Shown piece by piece: positions 7,288-13,986 of a stretch of 64,000 nucleotides of DNA. Origin of the DNA: Sphingomonas gilva (GTDB lineage Bacteria > Pseudomonadota > Alphaproteobacteria > Sphingomonadales > Sphingomonadaceae); the NCBI RefSeq assembly GCF_003515075.1, contig NZ_QWLV01000001.1, forward strand, positions 186,001 to 250,000. Reading direction: 5' to 3'. A program made the position numbers and the translations under genes. The notes under the pieces are model-generated. The model was not told the origin of the DNA, searched no databases, and was given only the letters and a program-made list of their open reading frames with translations. Numbering within the stretch: position 1 is the stretch's first letter; the number at the start of each line of letters is the position of its first letter.

Positions 7288-7846
7288 GGCGCAGCGCCGA
7301 TACCGCCGCCCAGAGGCCGGTGACGAGGAACAGGATGGCGGGAATGATGCGCATCGCGCGGATCGGCAGGCGGTCGCGCAATGCCGTGCCCGCCAGCGCC
7401 ATCGGGATCGTCACCGCGCAGATGCCGAGCGTCGCGCCGGCCGCCGCCAGGGCCGGAACCTTCGCATTGGCCGCGAGGCCCGCGACGAGGAACTGGGTGC
7501 CTTCGCCGAACTGCAGGATGAACAGGCCGAGAAAGCTGGTGGCGAACGCGCCTATCCGCCAGTTTTCGAGGTCGTCGGGCCGCCTGAGCGCGAGGAAGCC
7601 GGTGACGCCTGAGAAGACCAGCGCGACGGCGAGGAACAGCAGCCGCGCGTTGGGCGTGAGCAAGGGCTGGATCAGCGCGCCGGCCACCGCCGAGATGATC
7701 GAGGCGAGCGCAGCGGCGGCGACAATGCCCAGCACCACCGGCGCCGCACGCCCGAAGCGCGCGGCGAGGATCGCGGCCAGCCAGGGCGACTTGTCGCCCA
7801 TCTCGGCCAGCGCGGCGATTATGAAGGCGGGAATCAGCGCGTCCAT
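7280..7846 (-). CDS. UPF0016 / GDT1-TMEM165-type cation exporter
   Basis: Six-helix membrane protein of 188 residues in the family of Mn2+/Ca2+ exporters (bacterial MneA, yeast Gdt1). It is a tandem repeat of three helices. The first half carries the signature EMGDKS (ExGDKS) near residue 14. The equivalent site in the second half reads QFGEGTQF and lacks the canonical E-G-D-K/R order, so one half of the ion site is altered. The start at 7844-7846 (MDALIPAFIIAALAEMGDKS) fits the family; a longer frame upstream runs into a repeat element. Inference: manganese export, with unusual ligand geometry. Confidence 0.85.
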   Translation of the reverse strand: MDALIPAFIIAALAEMGDKSPWLAAILAARFGRAAPVVLGIVAAAALASIISAVAGALIQPLLTPNARLLFLAVALVFSGVTGFLALRRPDDLENWRIGAFATSFLGLFILQFGEGTQFLVAGLAANAKVPALAAAGATLGICAVTIPMALAGTALRDRLPIRAMRIIPAILFLVTGLWAAVSALRLI

Positions 7847-7872
7847 GACGAGCCGACCCCATCCCATTTCGG

Positions 7873-7967
7873 TCGCCCCTGCGAAGGCAGGGGCCCATCC
7901 GCGTTCTCCCCAAAGGCTGGCGCAAATTGGCGAGTGCGGGATGGGCCCCTGCCTCCGCAGGGGCGAC
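7873..7967. repeat. Palindromic repeat, family B (GTCGCCCCTGCGAAGGCAGGGGCC type)
   Basis: A 95-bp element with inverted ends (GGTCGCCCCTGCGAAGGCAG at the left, GGCCCCTGCCTCCGCAGGGG at the right). The centre differs from the other copies at 8750-8839, 21086-21175 and 34944-35032. No ORF. It separates the UPF0016 start from the next gene. Confidence 0.8.
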
Positions 7968-8023
7968 AATAGTTCATGTCAGTCCTGACTGGGGTGGCTG
8001 CAGGCAATATCACGATTGCCGCG

Positions 8024-8341
8024 TCACCCCAGCCGGACGGAGAGCTGCGCGGCGAACGCCTCGCTCGCGGCGGCGTCGATGCGGTCGCAGTCGCAGGCGT
8101 CGCGCAGCGTGTCGAGCCAGGACAGCACCATCGGGCCGTGCTCGCCGCGCGCCAGCGCGAGATCTAGCGCGTGGACCACGCCCAGCACCGGCGCCATGCC
8201 GTGGCGGTCGGCGGTGCGGCGGATGCCGTCCAGCTCCTCGGCCAGGCGGCCGGGCGAGAGATGCATCACCCCGCGCGCGATCATGTCGATGCGGGCGCAC
8301 ATCTCGGTGCGCGCCGCCAGCCTTTGATCCTCTATCCCCAT
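8024..8341 (-). CDS. Conserved-looking small helical protein, unknown function
   Basis: A 105-residue, almost entirely helical protein (MGIEDQRLAARTEMCARIDM...). It has a Cys-rich spot (RDACDCDRID) and a central GMAPVLGVVHALDLALARGE segment. There is no signal peptide and no membrane helix. Its composition and pattern resemble small proteins of unknown function that I associate with sphingomonads, but I cannot name the family. It is divergent from rpmG, with about 160 bp between the starts that hold the rpmG promoter and leader hairpin. A real gene is likely because the frame is codon-consistent and starts with an ATG at a sensible place. Confidence 0.65.
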   Translation of the reverse strand: MGIEDQRLAARTEMCARIDMIARGVMHLSPGRLAEELDGIRRTADRHGMAPVLGVVHALDLALARGEHGPMVLSWLDTLRDACDCDRIDAAASEAFAAQLSVRLG

Positions 8342-8408
8342 GACGAACCCCTTCCGGCGAAGGATGGTGCGCCCGATATGGTTAACGCACCGTCAAAGCC
8401 GCTCAGGC

Positions 8409-8437
8409 TTGACTCGAAGGGAGGCCTCGCGCATAGG
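8409..8437 (+). promoter_or_regulatory. Candidate housekeeping promoter of rpmG
   Basis: TTGACT (8409-8414), a 17-bp spacer, then CATAGG (8432-8437). The -35 is good and the -10 weak, as is common in sphingomonads. Predicted transcription start near 8445, just before the leader hairpin at 8449-8470. Confidence 0.4.
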
Positions 8438-8448
8438 CGCGGGCTCAC

Positions 8449-8479
8449 GAGCGGCGGCTTTTCGCCGCTCTTTGCATTT
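8449..8479 (+). promoter_or_regulatory. Terminator-like hairpin in the rpmG leader
   Basis: GAGCGGCG-GCTTTT-CGCCGCTC is a perfect 8-bp stem followed by TTTGCATTT. It lies between the putative promoter and the rpmG start codon, only 21-50 bases before the ATG. No gene to its left is transcribed in this direction, so it is more likely a leader attenuator or stability element than the terminator of another gene. Confidence 0.45.
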
Positions 8480-8499
8480 CAGAATCGGGAATTCAGGTC

Positions 8500-8667
8500 A
8501 TGGCGAAGCCGACCACCGTCAAGATCAAGCTTGTGAGCTCGGCCGACACCGGCTTCTTCTACGTCACCAAGAAGAACCCGCGCACCCAGACCGACAAGCT
8601 CAGCTTCCGCAAGTACGACCCCGTCGCGCGCAAGCACGTCGAGTTCAAGGAAGCCAAGATCAAGTGA
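8500..8667 (+). CDS. rpmG: 50S ribosomal protein L33
   Basis: Small ribosomal protein of 55 residues ([20 protein letters not shown]...) that binds near the E site of the 50S subunit. The sequence keeps the family pattern [13 protein letters not shown]...KLSFRKYDP and ends KEAKIK. There are no cysteine pairs, so this is the zinc-free C(-) form that is usual in alphaproteobacteria. It is a single-gene transcript with its own promoter, leader hairpin and downstream terminator; rpmB is elsewhere (35041-35328). Confidence 0.97.
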   Translation: MAKPTTVKIKLVSSADTGFFYVTKKNPRTQTDKLSFRKYDPVARKHVEFKEAKIK

Positions 8668-8708
8668 TCGACGCGCGCGCCGCACGGCTCGCGACAGGTC
8701 AGCCGACG

Positions 8709-8739
8709 GGCCGCAGGCGTTACGCCTCGCGGCCTGTTT
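8709..8739 (+). terminator. Rho-independent terminator after rpmG
   Basis: GGCCGCAGGCG-TTA-CGCCTCGCGGCC forms a GC-rich stem with one bulged base, followed by TGTTTG. It begins 42 bases after the rpmG stop. Confidence 0.55.
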
Positions 8740-8749
8740 GCATATGTGC

Positions 8750-8839
8750 GTCGCCCCTGCGAAGGCAGGGGCCTCAGTCGGCATAATCGACGTTGGATGT
8801 GCCACAAACCCAGCGGCCCCTGCCTTCGCAGGGGCGACG
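8750..8839. repeat. Palindromic repeat, family B
   Basis: A 90-bp copy with inverted GTCGCCCCTGCGAAGGCAGG ends and the conserved centre GGATGTGCCACAAACCCAG. The same centre occurs in the copies at 21086 and 34944, so the unit is longer than a simple hairpin. Lies between rpmG and divK. Confidence 0.82.
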
Positions 8840-8859
8840 GCATTGGACAGGGGCGACGG

Positions 8860-9243
8860 CTATTTCGCCGCATTCTCCCCGACCAGCAGCCCGTCGACCA
8901 CATCCATGAAGCGGATCACCGAGATCGGCTTGGACACATAGGCCTCCGCGCCCGCGCCGCGGATGCGCTCCTCGTCGCCGCGGCCGGCATAGGCGGTGAC
9001 CGCCATGATCGGGATGGCGGAGAGATCGTCGTCGGCCTTCATCCGCTCTATCAGCTCCATGCCGCTGACGTGCGGCAGCTGGATGTCCATCACGATCAGG
9101 TCCGGCCTGAATTCGCGCGCGCGCTCCACCGCCTCGCGCCCGTCGCGCACCGGCTCGGCCAGATGATCGTGCGCGCGCAGCAGATCGCAGAACAGCTTCA
9201 GATTGAGTTCGTTGTCCTCGACAACGAGCACGCGCTTTGCCAC
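8860..9243 (-). CDS. divK: Single-domain response regulator, DivK-like
   Basis: A stand-alone receiver domain of 127 residues. It has the acidic pocket (VVED, residues 7-10), phospho-acceptor Asp53 in LIVMDIQLP, Thr83 (AVTAYA) and Lys105 (YVSKPIS), all as in CheY-type receivers. The motif run (VEDNELN, MDIQLP, GDEERIR, GAEAYVSKPISV) closely follows Caulobacter DivK, which controls cell-cycle kinases and polarity. The start is a GTG at 9241-9243 (MAKRVLVVEDNE); a long upstream open frame is a shadow of the genes on the other strand. It is divergent from the DUF3572 gene, a pairing common in alphaproteobacteria. Confidence 0.9.
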   Translation of the reverse strand: MAKRVLVVEDNELNLKLFCDLLRAHDHLAEPVRDGREAVERAREFRPDLIVMDIQLPHVSGMELIERMKADDDLSAIPIMAVTAYAGRGDEERIRGAGAEAYVSKPISVIRFMDVVDGLLVGENAAK

Positions 9244-9289
9244 CAGCCCCAATATCCTTTTCTCGGCGGTGATGGTGTAGCGGGTGGCG

Positions 9290-9574
9290 ATGATGGATAC
9301 AAACCGGGGCGTGCCGGACCGGGACGGGGCGGAAGCGCTCGCGCTGCACGCGCTGATCTGGGCGCTGAAGGACGAGGTGCGGGCCGAGCGGCTGTTCCAG
9401 CTGACCGGCCTCACGCCCGAGGATCTCCGGATGCGCGCGGGAACGACCGACGTGCAGGTGGCGGTGCTCGCCTTCCTCGAAGGCCATGAGCCCGATCTGA
9501 TCGCCTGCGCCAGGGCGCTGGAGACGACGCCGCTGACGCTGGTGCAGACGCGCATGATGCTGGAGGGCCTGTGA
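9290..9574 (+). CDS. DUF3572 family protein
   Basis: A helical protein of about 94 residues in the alphaproteobacterial DUF3572 family. Visible pattern: EALALHALIWALKDEVRAER, FQLTGLTPEDLR and the conserved FLEGHEPDLIACA. The function is not known; the gene is often found beside divK, as here. The start is uncertain: a GTG at 9284 and ATGs at 9290 and 9293 are all in frame. The stop overlaps the GTG start of the HAD gene by three bases (GTGA), so the two are probably co-translated. Confidence 0.85.
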   Translation: MMDTNRGVPDRDGAEALALHALIWALKDEVRAERLFQLTGLTPEDLRMRAGTTDVQVAVLAFLEGHEPDLIACARALETTPLTLVQTRMMLEGL

Positions 9575-10203
9575 GCCGGCCGCTGCTGATCTGCGACTGC
9601 GACGAGGTGCTGCTGCACATGGTCCGCCATTTCGGCCAATGGGTCGGCGAGGCGCACGATATCGAGTTCACCCTGAACGGCAGTGATTTTACCAAGGCGA
9701 TGCGCCGCCGGGCGGACGATAGGGCGCTCGAGCGCGAGGAGATGTGGGGGCTGATCCAGGGCTTCTTTCCCGCCGAGATGGCGCGGCAGACGCTGGTGCC
9801 GCATGCGCGCGAGGCGCTGCTGGCGCTGAGCCGGACGGCCGACATCGTCATCCTCACCAACCTGCAGGACGTCTGCCGCCAGCCGCGCATCGACCAGCTC
9901 GCCGCGTTCGGCATCGACCACCGCGTCGAGTGCAACCAGGGCGGCAAGGGCGAGCCGGTGGCGCGGCTGGTGGCCGAGCATGGCCCGTCGGCCACGGTGT
10001 TCGTCGACGATCTCGCGGTGCACCACGATTCGGTGGCGCAGCACGCGCCGCAGGTCCATCGGCTGCACATGATCGCCGAGCCCGACCTCGCCCGCGTGAT
10101 GCCGCCCGCGCCCGCGGCGCATGCGCGCATCGACGACTGGCCGGCGGCGCAGGCGTGGATCGAGGAACGGTTTGCGACAGGCGCGCCTGCGGGCGGCGGC
10201 TGA
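9571..10203 (+). CDS. HAD-superfamily hydrolase
   Basis: A 210-residue haloacid-dehalogenase-fold phosphatase. Motif I is CDCDEVLL (Asp9 nucleophile, Asp11 acid/base), motif II LTNLQD, motif III the Lys in GGKGEP, and motif IV the acidic VFVDDLAVHHDS. A helical cap of about 75 residues lies between motifs I and II (FTKAMRRRADDR...GFFPAEM). The substrate is unknown. It starts with GTG overlapping the DUF3572 stop. The adjacency to divK and DUF3572 may be inherited without a shared pathway. Confidence 0.85.
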   Translation: MSRPLLICDCDEVLLHMVRHFGQWVGEAHDIEFTLNGSDFTKAMRRRADDRALEREEMWGLIQGFFPAEMARQTLVPHAREALLALSRTADIVILTNLQDVCRQPRIDQLAAFGIDHRVECNQGGKGEPVARLVAEHGPSATVFVDDLAVHHDSVAQHAPQVHRLHMIAEPDLARVMPPAPAAHARIDDWPAAQAWIEERFATGAPAGGG

Positions 10204-10302
10204 CGGAAAAACGAAAAAAATTCCGGCGGCGATGTCGAATCGCGCGGTGCCGGTCCGTCATAGCAGTGGAGGCAGGCACGCCTCGATGAAAGGAACGAGA
10301 CG

Positions 10303-10713
10303 ATGAGCAAGATGATCTTCGTGAACCTGCCGGTGAATGACATCGCCGCCGCGACCCGCTTCTACGAGGCGATCGGCTGCACGCAGAATCCGCAGTTCAG
10401 CGACGACAACGCGTCGAGCATGATGTGGTCCGACGGCATCACCTTCCAATTGCTGCACCGTGACTATTTCGCGACCTTCATCGCCAAGCCCGTCGCCGAT
10501 GCGAAAGCGAGCTGCGAGGTGCTGATCGCGCTTTCCTGCGACACGCGCGAGACGGTCGACCAGCTCGTCCAGGCAGGCGAGGGCGCGGGCGGCAATGCCG
10601 GAGTCCGTGCGCCGATGGACCTGGGCTTCATGTATAACCGCGCGGTCGAGGACCCCGACGGCCATGTGCTGGAGCTGGCGTGGATGGACCCTTCGGGAAT
10701 GCCGGAGGGCTGA
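10303..10713 (+). CDS. VOC (glyoxalase/bleomycin-resistance) family protein
   Basis: A 136-residue protein with the paired beta-alpha-beta-beta-beta modules of the VOC fold. The N-terminal FVNLPVNDIAAATRFYEAIG and the C-terminal EDPDGHVLELAWMDP are typical of PhnB/lactoylglutathione-lyase-like members. The Glu in HVLELAW sits where the C-terminal metal ligand usually is. It could be a metal-dependent isomerase, dioxygenase or resistance protein; the sequence does not say which. An AGGAACGAGACG purine stretch precedes the ATG. Confidence 0.82.
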   Translation: MSKMIFVNLPVNDIAAATRFYEAIGCTQNPQFSDDNASSMMWSDGITFQLLHRDYFATFIAKPVADAKASCEVLIALSCDTRETVDQLVQAGEGAGGNAGVRAPMDLGFMYNRAVEDPDGHVLELAWMDPSGMPEG

Positions 10714-10805
10714 GGGGCGATGCGCGCTGACCGCTTCCTGTCCTGAGACGATCCGGAGAGGAAGCGGGTTGACCGGGGCGGGGTTCGTCGCAAAGGCTCA
10801 AGCCC

Positions 10806-11270
10806 ATGCAGAACCAGATCGAATCGACGCTCGCCGCGCGCGGGCTGGAGCTTCCCGAGCCGGCGGCGCCGGTCGCCGCCTATGTGCCGGTGGTGATCGC
10901 GGGCGGCCTTGCCCATGTCTCCGGCCAGCTGCCCTTCGCCGACGGGATGCTGATGGCCGGACGACTCGGCGAGGACCGCGACATCGATTACGGCAGGGCG
11001 GCGGCCGCCGCTTGCGCGCTGATGATCGTCGCGCAGCTGAAGAAGGCGCTCGGCTCGCTCGACCGGGTGGAGCGGATCGTCAAGCTGGGCGTGTTCGTCA
11101 ATTCGGTGCCCGGCTTCACCGAACAACCCAAGGTGGCCGACGGCGCGTCGCAACTGATGGCCGACCTGTTCGGCGAGAGCGGCCGCCATGCGCGCAGCGC
11201 CGTCGGCGTGCCGGTGCTGCCGCTGGGCGCGGTGGTCGAGATCGACGCCATCGTGCAGGTGCGCGACTGA
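10806..11270 (+). CDS. RidA/YjgF family protein
   Basis: A 154-residue protein of the RidA superfamily (longer COG0251 subgroup, roughly 150 residues). These proteins hydrolyse reactive enamine/imine intermediates or act in related chemistry. Family features: GLAHVSGQLPF, the LGEDRD..YGRAAAAACALMIVAQLK helix, VKLGVFVNSVPGFT and the C-terminal ARSAVGVPVLPLGAVVEIDAI. The arginine in ARSAVGV matches the carboxylate-binding Arg of RidA. It is followed at 25 bp by the COG3146 gene on the same strand, and the two may be co-transcribed. Confidence 0.88.
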   Translation: MQNQIESTLAARGLELPEPAAPVAAYVPVVIAGGLAHVSGQLPFADGMLMAGRLGEDRDIDYGRAAAAACALMIVAQLKKALGSLDRVERIVKLGVFVNSVPGFTEQPKVADGASQLMADLFGESGRHARSAVGVPVLPLGAVVEIDAIVQVRD

Positions 11271-11295
11271 TCCTCCTCTCGCGCGTTTCCCCGAT

Positions 11296-12432
11296 ATGAG
11301 CGGGGAGCCGATCATCGCGCGAATGGCCGACGGCGTGTGCGGCATCGACGCCGCGCAGTGGGATGCGTGCGCGGGCGCGGACAACCCGTTCCTCAGCCAC
11401 ACCTTCCTCTCGATCCTCGAGGAATCGGGAAGCGCCACCGCCGAAACCGGCTGGCAGCCGGTGCCGATCGTCATCGACGGCCCCGGCGGCGCACCCGCCG
11501 CCATTGCCCCCGCCTATGCCAAGAGCCACAGCCAGGGCGAATATGTCTTCGACCACGCCTGGGCGGATGCGTGGACGCGCGCGGGCGGGCGCTATTATCC
11601 CAAGCTGCAGGTGGCGGTGCCCTTCACTCCCGTGCCGGGGCCGCGCCTGCTGCTGGGCGACGACCGGCTGGGGCCGGCGCTGATCGGCGCGCTGGAGGCG
11701 GTGACGCGCCAGCACAACCTGTCGAGCGCGCATGCCAGTTTCGTCTCGCCCGATCAGCTTCCCCTGTTCGAGGCGGCGGGCTGGCTGATCCGCGCGGGCA
11801 CGCAGTTCCATTGGCGCAACGAGGGTTATGCCGGGTTCGACGACTTTCTCGCCGCGCTCGCCAGCCGCAAGCGCAAGGCGATCCGCAAGGAGCGCACCGC
11901 GGCGATCGAGGGGCTTGAGATCGTCCACCTGACCGGCGCCGCGATCACCGAGGCGCATTGGGACGCCTTCTGGGAATTCTATCAGGATACCGGCAGCCGC
12001 AAATGGGGGCGGCCGTACCTGACGCGCGCCTTCTTCTCGCTGCTGGGCGAACGGATGGCGGACAAGGTGCTGCTGATATTCGCCTGTCGCGACGGCCGGC
12101 CGATCGCGGGCGCGCTCAACATCATCGGCGCCGACACGCTGTACGGCCGCTACTGGGGGTGCCGCGAGGACGTGCCCTTCCTCCATTTCGAGCTGTGCTA
12201 TTACCAGGCGATCGACGCGGCGATCGCGCGCGGGCTGACCTTCGTCGAAGCGGGCGCGCAAGGCGAGCACAAGCTGGCGCGCGGCTATGCTCCCGTCGCC
12301 ACCTGGTCGGCGCACTTCATCCCCGACCCGAACTTCCGCCGCGCGGTGGCGCGCTTTCTGGAGGCGGAACGCGCCGCGGTGGCGGAGGATATCGAGGCGC
12401 TCGACCGTTACACGCCGTTCCGGAGGGGTTAG
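11296..12432 (+). CDS. COG3146 (DUF482) GNAT-type acyltransferase
   Basis: A 378-residue protein of the DUF482/peptidogalycan-biosynthesis-related family, built from tandem GNAT-like domains resembling FemX-type aminoacyltransferases. Visible features: NPFLSHTFLSILEESGSA near the N-terminus, SRKRKAIRKER in the middle, FYQDTGSRKWGRPYL, and the C-terminal FVEAGAQGEHKLARGY, which is the most conserved part of the family. The substrate is unproven. The ATG at 11296 is preferred; a longer frame extends back into the RidA gene. Its stop overlaps the stop region of the convergent membrane gene by four bases. Confidence 0.87.
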   Translation: MSGEPIIARMADGVCGIDAAQWDACAGADNPFLSHTFLSILEESGSATAETGWQPVPIVIDGPGGAPAAIAPAYAKSHSQGEYVFDHAWADAWTRAGGRYYPKLQVAVPFTPVPGPRLLLGDDRLGPALIGALEAVTRQHNLSSAHASFVSPDQLPLFEAAGWLIRAGTQFHWRNEGYAGFDDFLAALASRKRKAIRKERTAAIEGLEIVHLTGAAITEAHWDAFWEFYQDTGSRKWGRPYLTRAFFSLLGERMADKVLLIFACRDGRPIAGALNIIGADTLYGRYWGCREDVPFLHFELCYYQAIDAAIARGLTFVEAGAQGEHKLARGYAPVATWSAHFIPDPNFRRAVARFLEAERAAVAEDIEALDRYTPFRRG

Positions 12433-13964
12433 CGGTCCACCCTGAGCACCATGCTGCGGCCGTCGCGCCAGACCGGCGTCAGCCCGGCGAGATTGGCCGG
12501 ATCGTAGGGCGGCGGGGAGATCAGCCAGACATAGTCGAACCCGTCGCGCGGAAAGGTCTGCAGCGACTTGTTGAGCGGACGCCAGAATTCCGTGCGGCAC
12601 TGGCGCGCGGTGGTGATCTGTGAAGGATCGTGGGTGAACGGCCCGCCGCCGCGATATGTGACGGTCAGCAGCTGCGCGCCCGCCATCGACCATTGATCAT
12701 TGGTGTAGGCGCCGCGGCGGATCAGCGCGAGGCCGGGCAGATGCTCCAGCCGGTGCATCTTCCACACGACGAAGCAGCTGCCGCTGGTGAAGCTCACCAG
12801 CCGCGCGCCTATGGGCACATGGTCGAGCGCGGCGAGCTCGCGGTCATAATCGCGATCGTACAGCCAGAAGCTGATCGTCGTGCCCGCGGTCCGGACGGCG
12901 AAGAAGGCGAGGCTGGCGGCGAGGAACAGGTTGGCCATGCGCGGCGTCAGCTTCGGGCGCGGGCGCAGCGCGATCAGCGCGATGGCGATGACGAAGGGCG
13001 CCAGCCGCATATCGGCATAGGCCGATCCGAACACGATGCGCGGCAGCAGCACATAAACCGCCAGCAGGAACAGCGCCGACATGGCGAGGTTGCGCGAATA
13101 TTCGATCGCGGGGTTGCGCAGGCCGATCACCAGCACGGCGAGCAGCGACACGAAGGAGGCGATGTCGAACAGCTTCCACCGGTCGCGCAGCACCATCGTC
13201 ATCCAGCTGTATTTCGCATCCCAGTTGAACCAGTCAGCGGTCTGGCCGCCGACATGGCTGCCCGAACGCCAGATCACCATCAGCGCCAGGGGCAGGGCGA
13301 GAACCAGGCAGGCGACGCCCGCGCGCACCCAGGCGACGGCGAAATTGTGCCCCTTGTCGTGCTGGCGGAACAGCTCCGCCGAGAAGGCGAGCACGCCGAG
13401 CACGCCCCAGCCGAAGGTATGGGTGATCCAGACGACGACCGAGATCGGCACGAACACGACTACCCGCAGCCGGACATGGCCGGTGCGCCCCAGCCTCAGC
13501 CACAGCGCGAAGGCGAGGAGCGCGAAGGCCATCGACAGCGAGAAATTGGCGAAGCCGAAATGAAAAGGGAAGCAATAGGCGAGCGGCAGCGCCCAGAAGG
13601 CGGTGGGCGGCACCCGCCCGTGCACCTCGCGCGCGATCCAGAGCAGGCCGAGCGAGGTGAGCGGCGGGATGGCGAGGATGATCAGCTTGACGCCCAGCTC
13701 CAGCCCGAACAGCCAGGCCATCGGGACGATCAGCAGATCGACGCCGAGATTGCCGATCAGGCTCCAGTCGAAATGATACCAGTCGTCGAACCAGGGCGTC
13801 GCGCCGCCATCGAGCTGCACGCGGTAGCGCGCCATATGGCCCGGCAGATCGACCAGCGGCGGAACGTCCGGCCACAGCAGCGGGATAGCAGAGAGAAGCG
13901 CGATCAGGGTCACCCCCAACCGCGTCTGCCACCAGCGCAACGCCGAACCCGTATCCCCCTGCAT
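12429..13964 (-). CDS. Polytopic membrane protein, GT-C-like, unknown function
   Basis: A 511-residue protein with about ten hydrophobic helices and a soluble C-terminal region of about 130 residues. The first extracytoplasmic loop holds DLPGHMARYRVQLDGG, similar in position to the acidic loop of GT-C polyprenyl-phosphate-sugar glycosyltransferases, but I cannot see a clean catalytic DD/DE pair. A second marker is THTFGWG in a helix. It is the last gene of a run of minus-strand envelope genes, 22 bp after the phosphotransferase-like gene at 13987. Inference: acts in the assembly or decoration of a surface polymer. Confidence 0.75.
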   Translation of the reverse strand: MQGDTGSALRWWQTRLGVTLIALLSAIPLLWPDVPPLVDLPGHMARYRVQLDGGATPWFDDWYHFDWSLIGNLGVDLLIVPMAWLFGLELGVKLIILAIPPLTSLGLLWIAREVHGRVPPTAFWALPLAYCFPFHFGFANFSLSMAFALLAFALWLRLGRTGHVRLRVVVFVPISVVVWITHTFGWGVLGVLAFSAELFRQHDKGHNFAVAWVRAGVACLVLALPLALMVIWRSGSHVGGQTADWFNWDAKYSWMTMVLRDRWKLFDIASFVSLLAVLVIGLRNPAIEYSRNLAMSALFLLAVYVLLPRIVFGSAYADMRLAPFVIAIALIALRPRPKLTPRMANLFLAASLAFFAVRTAGTTISFWLYDRDYDRELAALDHVPIGARLVSFTSGSCFVVWKMHRLEHLPGLALIRRGAYTNDQWSMAGAQLLTVTYRGGGPFTHDPSQITTARQCRTEFWRPLNKSLQTFPRDGFDYVWLISPPPYDPANLAGLTPVWRDGRSMVLRVDR

Positions 13965-13986
13965 CGGCCCCGTTTAGAGGCGGGCG

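Noticed and set aside
8860..10122. A 420-residue frame that includes divK and runs under the HAD and DUF3572 genes
   Set aside because: The receiver domain begins at GTG 9243; the upstream part is antisense to the genes on the plus strand and has no domain pattern.
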